From an archaeon (GTDB lineage Archaea; EX4484-52; WAPT01): a stretch of 64,000 nt of DNA. The DNA lies in contig JAPDKB010000004.1 in the NCBI GenBank assembly GCA_029258795.1, forward strand, positions 1 through 64,000, in the 5' to 3' direction. A model generated the notes under the pieces. The model searched no databases and had not been told where the DNA came from. It saw only the letters and a program-made list of their open reading frames with translations. Position numbers and translations under genes: made by a program. Position 1 is the first letter of the stretch, and every line of letters starts with the position of its first letter. Below, piece by piece: positions 32,382 through 40,718 of the stretch.

Positions 32382-35075
32382 CTATCCGAAATATCCCAGC
32401 TCTTCTGGTTTGTGGAGACTCTTCACCTTCTCCAGCTTTTTCTTGAACGCCTCAATCTCTGACTTCGTTAAGGACGGTTTTATTATCTTCAACGCTTCTT
32501 CAAAATGCTTCATTGTCACCTTTTTAGCGTTTATGTTCTCGCGCAGAGCTATTATTGCTGCCTCCCTACACAGAGCTTCCAGATCCGCTCCACTGTAATT
32601 CTCTGTCTTCTCAGCAACATTCTTCAGATCAACATCTTTGGCAAGAGGCATGTTTTTGGTGTGCACTTTCAGAATCTGAAGTCTGGCTTCCATATCTGGC
32701 ATCGGCACGTAGATGTGTCTGTCAAATCTACCGGGCCTCATTAAAGCAGGATCGAGAGCATCAGGTCTGTTCGTTGCGCCAATAACAACCACACCTTCCA
32801 ACCCTTCCAGCCCATCCATCTCTGAAAGCAGCTGTGTAACAACCCTTTCTGTCACATTGGTGTCCATACCAATCCCTCTTCTCGGGGCCACAGCATCAAT
32901 CTCATCTATGAAAATTATGGAGGGTGCAACCTGTCTGGCTTTCCTGAATATCTCCCTTATCTTCTTCTCACTCTCTCCAACCCATTTGGAAAAGATTTCA
33001 GGCCCCTTGATGTAGATGAAGTTAGCCTCACTCTCATTAGCAACAGCTTTAGCAAGCAAAGTTTTTCCCGTACCCGGCGGACCATAAAGAAGCACACCCT
33101 TGGGTGGCTTGATTCCCATTCTTTTAAACGCTTCCGGATGTTTGAGAGGCCATTCCACCATCTCTCTCAGCTGCTGCTTCTGCTTCTCAAGCCCTCCAAT
33201 ATCACCCCACTTAACTTTAGGCACCTCTATCATCACTTCTCTCATGGCTGACGGCTCCACGACCATCAGCGCGTTCTTGAAATCCTCCATGGTAACCTGC
33301 AGCTTTTCAAGAACCTCTGGAGATATGTCCTCGTCAAGGTTTATTTCTGGCAGGATTCTGCGCAGAGCAGACATTGCCGCTTCCTTAACCAAAGCAGCGA
33401 GATCAGCTCCAACGTAACCATGAGTGCTATTTGCTATCCTCTCCAACATTATATCAATAGCTTTTTTACTCTTTTTCATTTCAGCTATGGCTTCAGGAGT
33501 GATAAGCTCAGTAGATATAGCTAAACGTACGATGTCGGATTTTGCCTTTTCAATATTTTCCTTATAAAATATGTTTCTTGGATCATACGCTTCTCTTAAA
33601 GACAACAATCTTTCATTTTCAAGTATGAATTTTATTAATTCGTCTATTTTTTCTTTAGTTTTTATCGCTTTCTTCAATTTATTTAGTTCTTCAACTTTTT
33701 TTTCAATATTGAATAATTTGTTCTTTATCTGATTTATGACATTTTTCTCCTCTAAACCATGTTCATATTCTCTAATTTTAGATTCGAGTTGTTCTTTCTT
33801 TACTTTTAACTTCTCTAGCTTTTCTTCTATCTTTTCCTCCAAGTATGTTCGTATTACTTCTGGATATAATTCTGCTTCTAGAGGCATGTTTCTGGTGTGG
33901 ATCTGCAGAATTTCAAGCCTCCCGTTCCTATCAGGAACGCCAATCTCAATCTCCCTGTCGAACCTGCCCGGCCTGCGCAAAGCAGGATCCAAGGCGTCAG
34001 GCCTGTTGGTCGCGCCAATAACTATCACTTGCCCTCTGCTCTCCAGTCCATCCATTGAAGCTAGGAGCTGAGCGACTATCCTCCTTTCCACCTCTCCAGT
34101 AACATCCTCTCTCTTAGGAGCTATCGCATCAATCTCATCTATGAAGATGATTGAAGGAGCGTTTTCCTGCGCTTCCTTGAATATCTCCCTTATCTTCTTC
34201 TCACTCTCACCATACCACTTGCTTGTTATTTCAGGACCGTTTATGGAGATGAAGTGCGCACCACTCTCATTAGCAACAGCCTTGGCCAGCAACGTCTTCC
34301 CAGTGCCTGGCGGACCATAAAGAAGCACACCCTTGGGTGGCTCTATACCCAAACGCTCGAAAAGCTCAGGGTGCTTCAGCGGGAGCTCTATCATCTCCCT
34401 TACCTTTCTAACTACCTCCTTCAATCCACCTATATCCTCGTAAGTTACGACAGGCACACCTTCCTCTTCCTTAACCTCAACCATGTGGCTGAGCACTTCA
34501 ACTTCAGTCCTTTCAGTTATCATCACTATGTCCTTGGGCTCGGTTTTGACAACCCTGAAAAGCATCTCCCCAAAGCCAAGAGCAAAAATTTCATCTATGC
34601 CCATGCCTGTGAGGAATTCAGGGTAGAAAGGCGCGTTTCTTTTGCGTGGTGTGGGCACAATTATATCTCCCTTAACCATCACCCTTCCCATCAAAATCCT
34701 CTTGATGTGCTCTCCAGGAATGTGCACCACAACACCCTTCTGAGCTGGAGCGAGCACGACCTTCTTCGCTTCCTTTATTTCTGCTTTTCTAACTATGACT
34801 GTCTCTCCAACAGAAACGTTAGCATTCCTTCTTGTATAGCCATCCATCCTTATTATACCCAATCCCGCATCTGAAGGATAGGAGCGCACAGCAATGGCTG
34901 CAGTTTTTCTCCTTCCCTCTATCTCAACTGGCTGTCCTTCCTTCACCCCTATTTCCGCAAGCTTTTTCAGATCAATTCTGACTATACCCACTCCTATATC
35001 TGACTGAGCACTGCTGGGTATTTCCCCGACCTTCAACTTTATCTCCTTCTTCCGTTTGGGCTCTCCATCCACCAT
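32382..35075 (-). CDS. cdc48: Cdc48/VCP-type AAA+ unfoldase with large D1 insertion
   Basis: An 897-residue two-ring AAA+ protein. The N-domain (about 1-190) is the double-psi barrel plus four-stranded barrel of Cdc48 ([20 protein letters not shown]). D1 and D2 each have [18 protein letters not shown], Walker [10 protein letters not shown] and sensor [10 protein letters not shown]. Archaeal VAT is about 745 residues; the excess is about 150 residues at roughly 397-547, between IHTRNMPL and [17 protein letters not shown], within the C-terminal part of D1. The insert is charged, mostly predicted coiled coil, and its DNA (33435-33885) is more A+T-rich than its flanks. It unfolds proteins for degradation. 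Upstream in-frame starts are absent. Confidence 0.95.
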   Translation of the reverse strand: MVDGEPKRKKEIKLKVGEIPSSAQSDIGVGIVRIDLKKLAEIGVKEGQPVEIEGRRKTAAIAVRSYPSDAGLGIIRMDGYTRRNANVSVGETVIVRKAEIKEAKKVVLAPAQKGVVVHIPGEHIKRILMGRVMVKGDIIVPTPRKRNAPFYPEFLTGMGIDEIFALGFGEMLFRVVKTEPKDIVMITERTEVEVLSHMVEVKEEEGVPVVTYEDIGGLKEVVRKVREMIELPLKHPELFERLGIEPPKGVLLYGPPGTGKTLLAKAVANESGAHFISINGPEITSKWYGESEKKIREIFKEAQENAPSIIFIDEIDAIAPKREDVTGEVERRIVAQLLASMDGLESRGQVIVIGATNRPDALDPALRRPGRFDREIEIGVPDRNGRLEILQIHTRNMPLEAELYPEVIRTYLEEKIEEKLEKLKVKKEQLESKIREYEHGLEEKNVINQIKNKLFNIEKKVEELNKLKKAIKTKEKIDELIKFILENERLLSLREAYDPRNIFYKENIEKAKSDIVRLAISTELITPEAIAEMKKSKKAIDIMLERIANSTHGYVGADLAALVKEAAMSALRRILPEINLDEDISPEVLEKLQVTMEDFKNALMVVEPSAMREVMIEVPKVKWGDIGGLEKQKQQLREMVEWPLKHPEAFKRMGIKPPKGVLLYGPPGTGKTLLAKAVANESEANFIYIKGPEIFSKWVGESEKKIREIFRKARQVAPSIIFIDEIDAVAPRRGIGMDTNVTERVVTQLLSEMDGLEGLEGVVVIGATNRPDALDPALMRPGRFDRHIYVPMPDMEARLQILKVHTKNMPLAKDVDLKNVAEKTENYSGADLEALCREAAIIALRENINAKKVTMKHFEEALKIIKPSLTKSEIEAFKKKLEKVKSLHKPEELGYFG

Positions 35076-35143
35076 AAGCCATCACATAAACAACAAATTA
35101 TGTCTGGCTTAAAATTTAAATGTTGGAGCATAAAACTTCGCAC

Positions 35144-35851
35144 ATGAAAAATGTACTCAAGCTGAGGTGGGAACAGCTAAATAACTTTCTTGGAGGAGGG
35201 CTGGAAAAGGGAATAATCACCAACGTCTATGGTGTGGCTGGAGCAGGCAAAACCAACTTTGCTCTTGAGACCGTTATAGCCGCATTACTCGATGATAAAA
35301 AAGCAATCTTTGTGGACACAGAAAGGAATTTTTCTCCGGAGAGGTTTCTCCAGATGCATCCGAAAGAGGAGGATCTTGAAAGAGTCATTATCTTTGAACC
35401 GTTCTCATTTCAGGAGCAGCACGAGGTGATAACCAAAAAGCTCCCTCTGATTTTGGAAGAGGAAAAAAGCAAGATCGGTGTGGTTGTCGTTGATTCGATG
35501 GTATCCCTCTACAGGCTGGAGATGAAGCATGAGAAAGCCCAAGAAATAAACGCTATGCTGAGCGAGCAGTTCGTCATGCTGGCAAAAATAGCCAAACATC
35601 ACAGCATACCTGTACTTGTTACCTGCCAGGTTTACACACCTTTTGACAGCGATGAGCTCGAAATAGTAGGGAGAGATATCCCGAAATACTCCTCAAAATG
35701 CATGATTTTGCTGGAAAAGAAGGACTATGGGATCAGAAAAGCAACGCTCATCAAACACCGCTACATGCCAGAAGGTACGAATATAGAACTTAAAATTACT
35801 AATAAAGGACTTGAACCTTCGGAATCGAGAAAATTCAGCATATTTAAATGA
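35144..35851 (+). CDS. radB: RadB recombinase paralogue
   Basis: A 235-residue RecA-fold ATPase without the helix-hairpin-helix domain of RadA, as expected for RadB. It has LGGGLEKGIITNVYGVAGAG, Walker A GVAGAGKTNFALET, Walker B GVVVVDSMVSLYRLEM, and VLVTCQVYTPFDSDELEIVG in place of the RadA L2 segment. RadB helps recombination, probably as a mediator. The start at 35144 lies about 25 bases after TATA-like CTTAAAATTTAAA; an ATG eight codons earlier touches the TATA box. It is divergent from cdc48. Confidence 0.93.
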   Translation: MKNVLKLRWEQLNNFLGGGLEKGIITNVYGVAGAGKTNFALETVIAALLDDKKAIFVDTERNFSPERFLQMHPKEEDLERVIIFEPFSFQEQHEVITKKLPLILEEEKSKIGVVVVDSMVSLYRLEMKHEKAQEINAMLSEQFVMLAKIAKHHSIPVLVTCQVYTPFDSDELEIVGRDIPKYSSKCMILLEKKDYGIRKATLIKHRYMPEGTNIELKITNKGLEPSESRKFSIFK

Positions 35852-35884
35852 TGCTCTCCAAAAAATATAATGGGTGTGGTCTGG

Positions 35885-36460
35885 ATGGTGTCACTGTTCG
35901 ACATATTCAACATGTCAAACGTGATTAAGATAGGAAAGTACAAGATATACAAGAATCTGGAATCCAACATCTATTTCGATGTTTCCGAAATTCTGAACAA
36001 CCCGCGCAACTTTGACATTCTAACTGACATGCTTGCCGATGAAGCCATGGCCTTGAACCCAGCCAGAATTGCAGGGGCTTACACATCAGGAATTCCTCTG
36101 GCCACTGCCATCTCCTTGAAAACGAACATCCCCATGGTGTTCATAAGAAGAGAGCCAAAGGAGTATGGTATGCACACACAGATAGAGGGTAGGATAAATG
36201 AGGGAGATCATGTCGTGCTGGTGGATGATATGTTCACATTTTATGAATACAACGTTCCGTTCATAGAAGCAATAGAGGATGCTGGTGGAATAGTGACTCA
36301 CATGCTCGTAATAGTTGATTTTGGAATAGAAGAAGAGCGGAAAAAACTTGCAAGAAGGGGTATTGAGCTTGTTTCTCTCACAACGGTTAGAGAAGTTGTG
36401 AGTAAATTGAAGAAGAGAGGCATAGTTCCTGAAGATTTCAAGATCGAGCTTGAGTATTAG
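35885..36460 (+). CDS. Phosphoribosyltransferase, orotate PRTase-like, atypical PRPP loop
   Basis: A 191-residue type I PRTase-fold protein. AGAYTSGIPLATAISL and MVFIRREPKEYGMHTQIEG match the orotate PRTase pattern, including the RREPK hood segment. The PRPP motif reads VVLVDDMFTFYEYNVPF, where OPRTs normally carry a DD-x-x-TTGG loop that grips the 5'-phosphate. The acidic pair is kept but the TTGG part is lost, so either the specificity differs or catalysis is impaired. Start chosen at 35885 after GGGTGTGG. The 3' end overlaps the topoisomerase gene by 23 bases. No other pyrimidine genes are nearby. Confidence 0.75.
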   Translation: MVSLFDIFNMSNVIKIGKYKIYKNLESNIYFDVSEILNNPRNFDILTDMLADEAMALNPARIAGAYTSGIPLATAISLKTNIPMVFIRREPKEYGMHTQIEGRINEGDHVVLVDDMFTFYEYNVPFIEAIEDAGGIVTHMLVIVDFGIEEERKKLARRGIELVSLTTVREVVSKLKKRGIVPEDFKIELEY

Positions 36461-38486
36461 CTTTCTTTTTCTTGCATTCGGGGTCCAAACACAGGAGCCA
36501 TGGTTTCTTATTTCGCATAATGATCTTGACTATTGGCGTGCCACACTCCTCGCAAACCTTACCAGTAGCTTCTACTTTACCTTTTGAAGGTAGGGGGTAT
36601 ATCTTCCTGCACTTAGGGTACGTGTCACATGACACAAATCTCTTCCCGTTCTTACTCTTTTTTATGATGAGGTTGCCTCCGCACTCACACTTTCCAACAA
36701 CGTTATTCATTTTTTCGGTTTCTTGGATGGAGTTAAGAAGCATTGAACCCACTTTAGATTCTCTGTTCTTGAACTCCTCGAGCACAACAGTTAAAGACTC
36801 CTTAGCTTCCTCAATGACATCTTCGCTTTCCACAGCATCCTTCGCTATTTTTTCAAGTTTTTCTTCAAATTCTCTGGTGAGCTTTTCATCCACTATTTTC
36901 TCAGCGTTATCCATGAGGACTTTAACAACCATCTCTCCAAGCGGAGTTATTTCAATTTTTCTTCCTTTTATGTAGCCTCTATCATACAAACTCTGCACTA
37001 TCTCCGCCCTGGTTGCCTTTGTGCCAAGATTTCTTTTCTCCATCTCTCTGACGAGAGAAGCAGGAGTGTATCTTTCAGGTGGAGATGTCATCTTCTTTTC
37101 GAGCTTAACCCGTTCAATATTTCGTAGTTCCCCAACACGGAATTGAGGAAGTTCTGTGTCCCTTATCCTTAAATACGGCTTGTAAGCTTCATACCACCCT
37201 TCCTTCAAAGTTGTTGTTCCGGTTGCCACGAATTTTATGCCAGATGCATTGAAAACAGCCTTTACCGTTTTCTTTTCTGCGGGCTCCATGAAGCATGAGA
37301 GGAAGCGCCTAACGATCAGATCATAAACTCTTGCCTCATTCCTGCTCAAGCCGTTGGGGAGCTCTCCTGTTGGATGTATCGCTGGATGTGCTTCGTCCTC
37401 TTTTTTTCCTTCAGCCGGAATCAGCATTCTTTTTTGGAGAAGAGTGCCAGCAATCTTCTTATATGGCTCAGATTTTGCGAGTTTCCCCATTATATTCCTG
37501 AAATCTATGGTTCTCGGGAGTTTCTGGGAGCTTGTTCTCGGATAGGATATGAGTGACATCTCGTAAAGCTTTTGCGCTATTTCCTGTGTTTGCTTTGGCG
37601 TTAGCTTAAAAAGAGCATATGCTTCCGATTGCAAATCGTTAAGGTTAAAGGGTGCTGGGGGATTATGCTTGTAGGTTTTTTCGGAAACGTCCTCCACAAC
37701 ACAGGTTTTTTGCCTGCTCACAATCTCCTTAAGCTTCTTTCCCTCATCCTCACTCTCAATCTTCCCTTTTTCGTATTCAGCGTTAATGCCATCCACAACT
37801 ATACTCAGCTTCCAGTAGGGTGTGGGTACAAAATCCCTTATCTCAAGCTCCCTCTCGTAAACTATTCTTAAAGCTGGCCCCTGCACCCTCCCACTGCTCA
37901 AAATGTAATGCCTTCCCGCTTTTTTCACGGAGCTCATAAGGGCTCTGCTTACATTTATCCCCCAGAAATAATCCAGTATGTGTCGCGTGACACCAGCTTC
38001 TGCCAAACCCTTCAAAATGGTGGACTTGGCATTTTCATAAGCTTTAACCAGATCTTCTTTGGTGAGTGCGGAAAACAGCATTCTTTTGGCATTCTTTCTA
38101 TTACATATAAAGCGGAGGATGTTGTATCCTATCGCTTCCCCCTCTATATCATAATCCGTCGCGATTATTATCTCTTTAGCATCTTTGCTCAGCTTTCTTA
38201 TTAGGTTTATGTAATCTTTTGTGTAAGAAGCGCTTCTGCTTATAGCATATAGTGGTTTCCACTCCACCTCAAAAACAGGGTAATGATTGAATGCCACCTT
38301 TTTCTTCTCAGCAACTCCAAAAAGGTGGCCAGCTGCGCCAACCACAACAATCTTTTTTCCTTTCCTTTCAATCTCAAAGTATGGCACTCGTCCATACTTT
38401 CTGGTTTTAACCCTGCTCTCTGCAAGCGCTTGCGCTATCTTCCTTGCGCTAGAAGGTTTCTCAGCGATTATAAGCTCGTCCAACAT
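36438..38486 (-). CDS. topA: DNA topoisomerase I, type IA
   Basis: A 682-residue type IA topoisomerase that relaxes negatively supercoiled DNA. TOPRIM motifs: IIAEKPSSARKIAQALA at the N-terminus and IIIATDYDIEGEAIGYNILR near 110. The catalytic tyrosine is in MSLISYPRTSSQKLPRTI near 313. LVREMEKRNLGTKATRAEIV is the family motif near 487. Two C-terminal zinc ribbons follow: CECGGNLIIKKSKNGKRFVS with a second cysteine pair, and CEECGTPIVKI with LCLDPECKK. There is no helicase domain, so it is not reverse gyrase. It lies five bases after serS on the same strand. Confidence 0.96.
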   Translation of the reverse strand: MLDELIIAEKPSSARKIAQALAESRVKTRKYGRVPYFEIERKGKKIVVVGAAGHLFGVAEKKKVAFNHYPVFEVEWKPLYAISRSASYTKDYINLIRKLSKDAKEIIIATDYDIEGEAIGYNILRFICNRKNAKRMLFSALTKEDLVKAYENAKSTILKGLAEAGVTRHILDYFWGINVSRALMSSVKKAGRHYILSSGRVQGPALRIVYERELEIRDFVPTPYWKLSIVVDGINAEYEKGKIESEDEGKKLKEIVSRQKTCVVEDVSEKTYKHNPPAPFNLNDLQSEAYALFKLTPKQTQEIAQKLYEMSLISYPRTSSQKLPRTIDFRNIMGKLAKSEPYKKIAGTLLQKRMLIPAEGKKEDEAHPAIHPTGELPNGLSRNEARVYDLIVRRFLSCFMEPAEKKTVKAVFNASGIKFVATGTTTLKEGWYEAYKPYLRIRDTELPQFRVGELRNIERVKLEKKMTSPPERYTPASLVREMEKRNLGTKATRAEIVQSLYDRGYIKGRKIEITPLGEMVVKVLMDNAEKIVDEKLTREFEEKLEKIAKDAVESEDVIEEAKESLTVVLEEFKNRESKVGSMLLNSIQETEKMNNVVGKCECGGNLIIKKSKNGKRFVSCDTYPKCRKIYPLPSKGKVEATGKVCEECGTPIVKIIMRNKKPWLLCLDPECKKKKANTQARS

Positions 38487-38490
38487 CCTT

Positions 38491-39786
38491 TTACCTCTTG
38501 GTCTTCGGTTCTATCTTCTTTATCCCGTTCATATATGGCCACAGAACCTTGGGTATGTCCACACTACCATCCTCGTTCTGGTAGTTTTCAAGAATTGCGC
38601 ACATGGTTCTTTCCGTCGCTATTCCCGTGCAGTTCAGTATGTGAACATAGCCCTTTGGCTTATCCCCTTCTTTCTCCCTCCACTTTATGTTCAGCTTTCT
38701 TGCCTGATAATCCGTGCAGTTGCTCCCGCTGACCACCTCTCGGTATTTCTGCTGTGCTGGAAACCACACCTCTATATCGTACTTTTTGGCAGCGTTATCG
38801 TTCATCTCTCCCGAGCATATGTTCACAACTCTGTAAGGCAAGCCAAGCTCCTGATAGAACTCTTCAGCATTCCTTATCATTTTTTCATGCCAGTCCCAGC
38901 TTTCCTCAGGCAGACAGAACACTATCTGCTCCACCTTGTCGAACTGATGCACCCTGAATATGCCTTTTGTATCCTTACCATGGCTCCCTGCTTCCCTCCT
39001 GAAATTGGTTGAAAAGCCAACGTATTTTAGGGGGAGGTCATCCTTCAGAAAGGTCTCATCCATGTGGTATGCTAAAATGGATTGCTCAGCAGTAGCTATA
39101 AGGTAAGCATCCATACCCTCCACTTTGTAAAGCGTGTCCTGAAAATCAGCCAGTTCTGAAGCCCCCTTCATGGCTTTGCCACTTATCATATATGGCGTCC
39201 ATAATGGAATGAACCCCTTGGCAACGAGCTTCTCAAAGCCATATCTTATCAGCGCCAAATTCAGGAGCACGAGCTCATTTTTCAAATAATAAAACCTAGA
39301 GCCTATCACTTTTGCAGCTCTTTGGACATCGGCAACATCAAGCATCTCCACCAGGTCAGCATGACCCCTTGGCTTAAACTCAAAGCTTTTCGGCTCACCC
39401 CAGGTGCGCACAATCTCGTTATGCTTTTCCTCATCGTCCCCTACAGGCACGCTCTCATGCAATATATTCCCTATCCTGTAGCGCAGCTCATCCCTCTTCT
39501 GAAGAAATTCCTCCACCTTCCTTTCAAGTTCCGCAATCTCTTCCTTCAATTTCTTCATCTTCTCCACAATCTCGGCTGGAACTTCCCTGCCTTCTCTTTT
39601 TAGCTTCGCAACTTCCTGCAGAATTCTGTTTCTTTCCTCCCTTTTCTTCTGCACTTCCTGTAAGCATTCGCGCCATTTAACATCATACTCCAGAACCTTA
39701 TCCACGATGCTGGGGTCCTTGAACCTCTTGCGTTCAGATTCCTTAACAACATCGGGATGTTCCCGTATGAATTCCATGTCCAGCAT
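38491..39786 (-). CDS. serS: Seryl-tRNA synthetase (standard class IIa type)
   Basis: A 431-residue SerRS that charges tRNA-Ser. The N-terminal antiparallel coiled-coil arm (about 30-105, many Lys/Glu heptads) grips the long variable arm of tRNA-Ser. The catalytic core has motif 2 VGFSTNFRREAGSHGKDTKG near 268 and motif 3 LNCTGIATERTMCAILENYQ near 388. It is the common form, not the rare methanogen type. A GGTGATCGCTC site precedes the ATG. It is upstream of topA with almost no gap and is divergent from the coiled-coil winged-helix gene. Confidence 0.97.
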   Translation of the reverse strand: MLDMEFIREHPDVVKESERKRFKDPSIVDKVLEYDVKWRECLQEVQKKREERNRILQEVAKLKREGREVPAEIVEKMKKLKEEIAELERKVEEFLQKRDELRYRIGNILHESVPVGDDEEKHNEIVRTWGEPKSFEFKPRGHADLVEMLDVADVQRAAKVIGSRFYYLKNELVLLNLALIRYGFEKLVAKGFIPLWTPYMISGKAMKGASELADFQDTLYKVEGMDAYLIATAEQSILAYHMDETFLKDDLPLKYVGFSTNFRREAGSHGKDTKGIFRVHQFDKVEQIVFCLPEESWDWHEKMIRNAEEFYQELGLPYRVVNICSGEMNDNAAKKYDIEVWFPAQQKYREVVSGSNCTDYQARKLNIKWREKEGDKPKGYVHILNCTGIATERTMCAILENYQNEDGSVDIPKVLWPYMNGIKKIEPKTKR

Positions 39787-39834
39787 GAGCGATCACCACA
39801 AAACCTTTTATAATTCACCTAGTGTTAAATTTTT
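39787..39834. promoter_or_regulatory. Shared TATA element between serS and wHTH gene
   Basis: CCTTTTATAATTC at 39804-39816 lies about 25 bases from both divergent start codons and reads as a TATA box on either strand (TTATAAAAGG on the minus strand). The plus-strand gene is then leaderless. Confidence 0.5.
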
Positions 39835-40458
39835 ATGGGTTTGCTCTCCTTCCTTTTTGGAAATAAAAAAGTGGAGAAAGACGTAGAAGAACTTAAAAAT
39901 TCTATGGAATCTTTTAAAGATGACATCAAAAATTTTGCTTTCTCGCTCGCAAAGATGAACGAAAAGATAGTTGAGTTAAATGAAAAGTTTGATGATGAGA
40001 TTGAACAGATTTACGAGAGAATTTCTGAAATTGAAGAAAAAATTAGCATATTGGCTAAATCCACTCGTGTTGGTGTGGAGGCAAAGAAAGAGCTGAAGGA
40101 AGTGAGGGAACAGCTGAGCAAGCTGATTCAAAAGAAAAAGGAAATTAAGAGGGAAAAGCCCGTTCAAGAGATTAATACGGAGGAAACAAGTAAAGTGCAG
40201 GAAATACATGCCTCTGTGAAAGAGGAAATGAGAATGCTGTCTCCTGCTGAAAGAGAAATCCTTTCCGCCTTGCTTTCTTCCGAAATTCCTCTGAGCTACG
40301 AAGAAATAGCCCAGCTTACGGGTAAATCCACAAGTACTGTTAGAGACCATATGAACAACATAAGGAAAAAAACAAATTTGCTGGAAGTGGTAGAAACTCC
40401 GGACAGAAAGAAGCTGTTTAGGATAGCGGTCAAAGCGAAGCAGGAGATCATATTGTAG
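39835..40458 (+). CDS. Coiled-coil protein with C-terminal winged helix-turn-helix
   Basis: A 207-residue protein. It opens MGLLSFLFGNKKVEKDVEEL, like the coiled-coil protein at 15377. A long coiled coil spans about 15-110 (MNEKIVELNEKFDDEIEQIY). A charged linker follows, and a DNA-binding winged helix ends the protein at about 135-207: LSPAEREILSALLSSEIPLS, then YEEIAQLTGKSTSTVRDHMN and LFRIAVKAKQ. It could bind DNA through the C-terminus and oligomerise or anchor through the N-terminus. Immediately downstream lies an 11-bp-phased palindrome array, a candidate binding site. I do not recognise a named family; function unknown. Confidence 0.8.
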   Translation: MGLLSFLFGNKKVEKDVEELKNSMESFKDDIKNFAFSLAKMNEKIVELNEKFDDEIEQIYERISEIEEKISILAKSTRVGVEAKKELKEVREQLSKLIQKKKEIKREKPVQEINTEETSKVQEIHASVKEEMRMLSPAEREILSALLSSEIPLSYEEIAQLTGKSTSTVRDHMNNIRKKTNLLEVVETPDRKKLFRIAVKAKQEIIL

Positions 40459-40461
40459 TTC

Positions 40462-40651
40462 TATCGAAATTTTCGACACATCTTCGACAGACATTCGACA
40501 CATCTTCGACACTGTCGAAATTTTCGACACATAAAAAAGCACAAGCAAAAGATGCTTTGCACATCTGTGTCGAATAACTGTCGAAATTTTCGACACATCT
40601 TCGACAGACATTCGACACATCTTCGACAGACATTCGACACATCTTCGACAC
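40462..40651. repeat. Array of 11-bp-phased TCGACA boxes and palindromes
   Basis: Three copies of the 17-bp inverted repeat TGTCGAAATTTTCGACA (first copy with one change) lie at 40462-40478, 40513-40529 and 40579-40595. Each right half continues or can continue as direct CGACA boxes at exact 11-bp steps: 40474, 40485, 40496, 40507; then 40525; then 40591, 40602, 40613, 40624, 40635, 40646. Another inverted TGTCGA at 40568 is 11 bases from the one at 40579. A 22-bp unit is made of two alternating 11-mers, CGACACATCTT and CGACAGACATT. An AAGCA/TGCTT hairpin (40544-40558) splits the array. It lies between two convergent genes. Possible multimer-binding site, centromere-like site or double-sided terminator. 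Confidence 0.9.
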
Positions 40652-40718
40652 TCAAACACAGCCATTTCCTATTAACGTACATATAAGTCCGAATTAGAAA
40701 CAAGGAAGTTCGTTAAAA

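Noticed and set aside
40462-40651. CRISPR array
   Set aside because: Units are 11/22 bp with no unique spacers of 30-40 bp, and no cas genes are nearby.
40448-40703. Minus-strand ORFs reading through the TCGACA array (repeats of SVEDVSNVCRRC)
   Set aside because: Open frames are a by-product of the 11/22/33-bp periodicity. Several frames are open at once, with no promoter or ribosome site.
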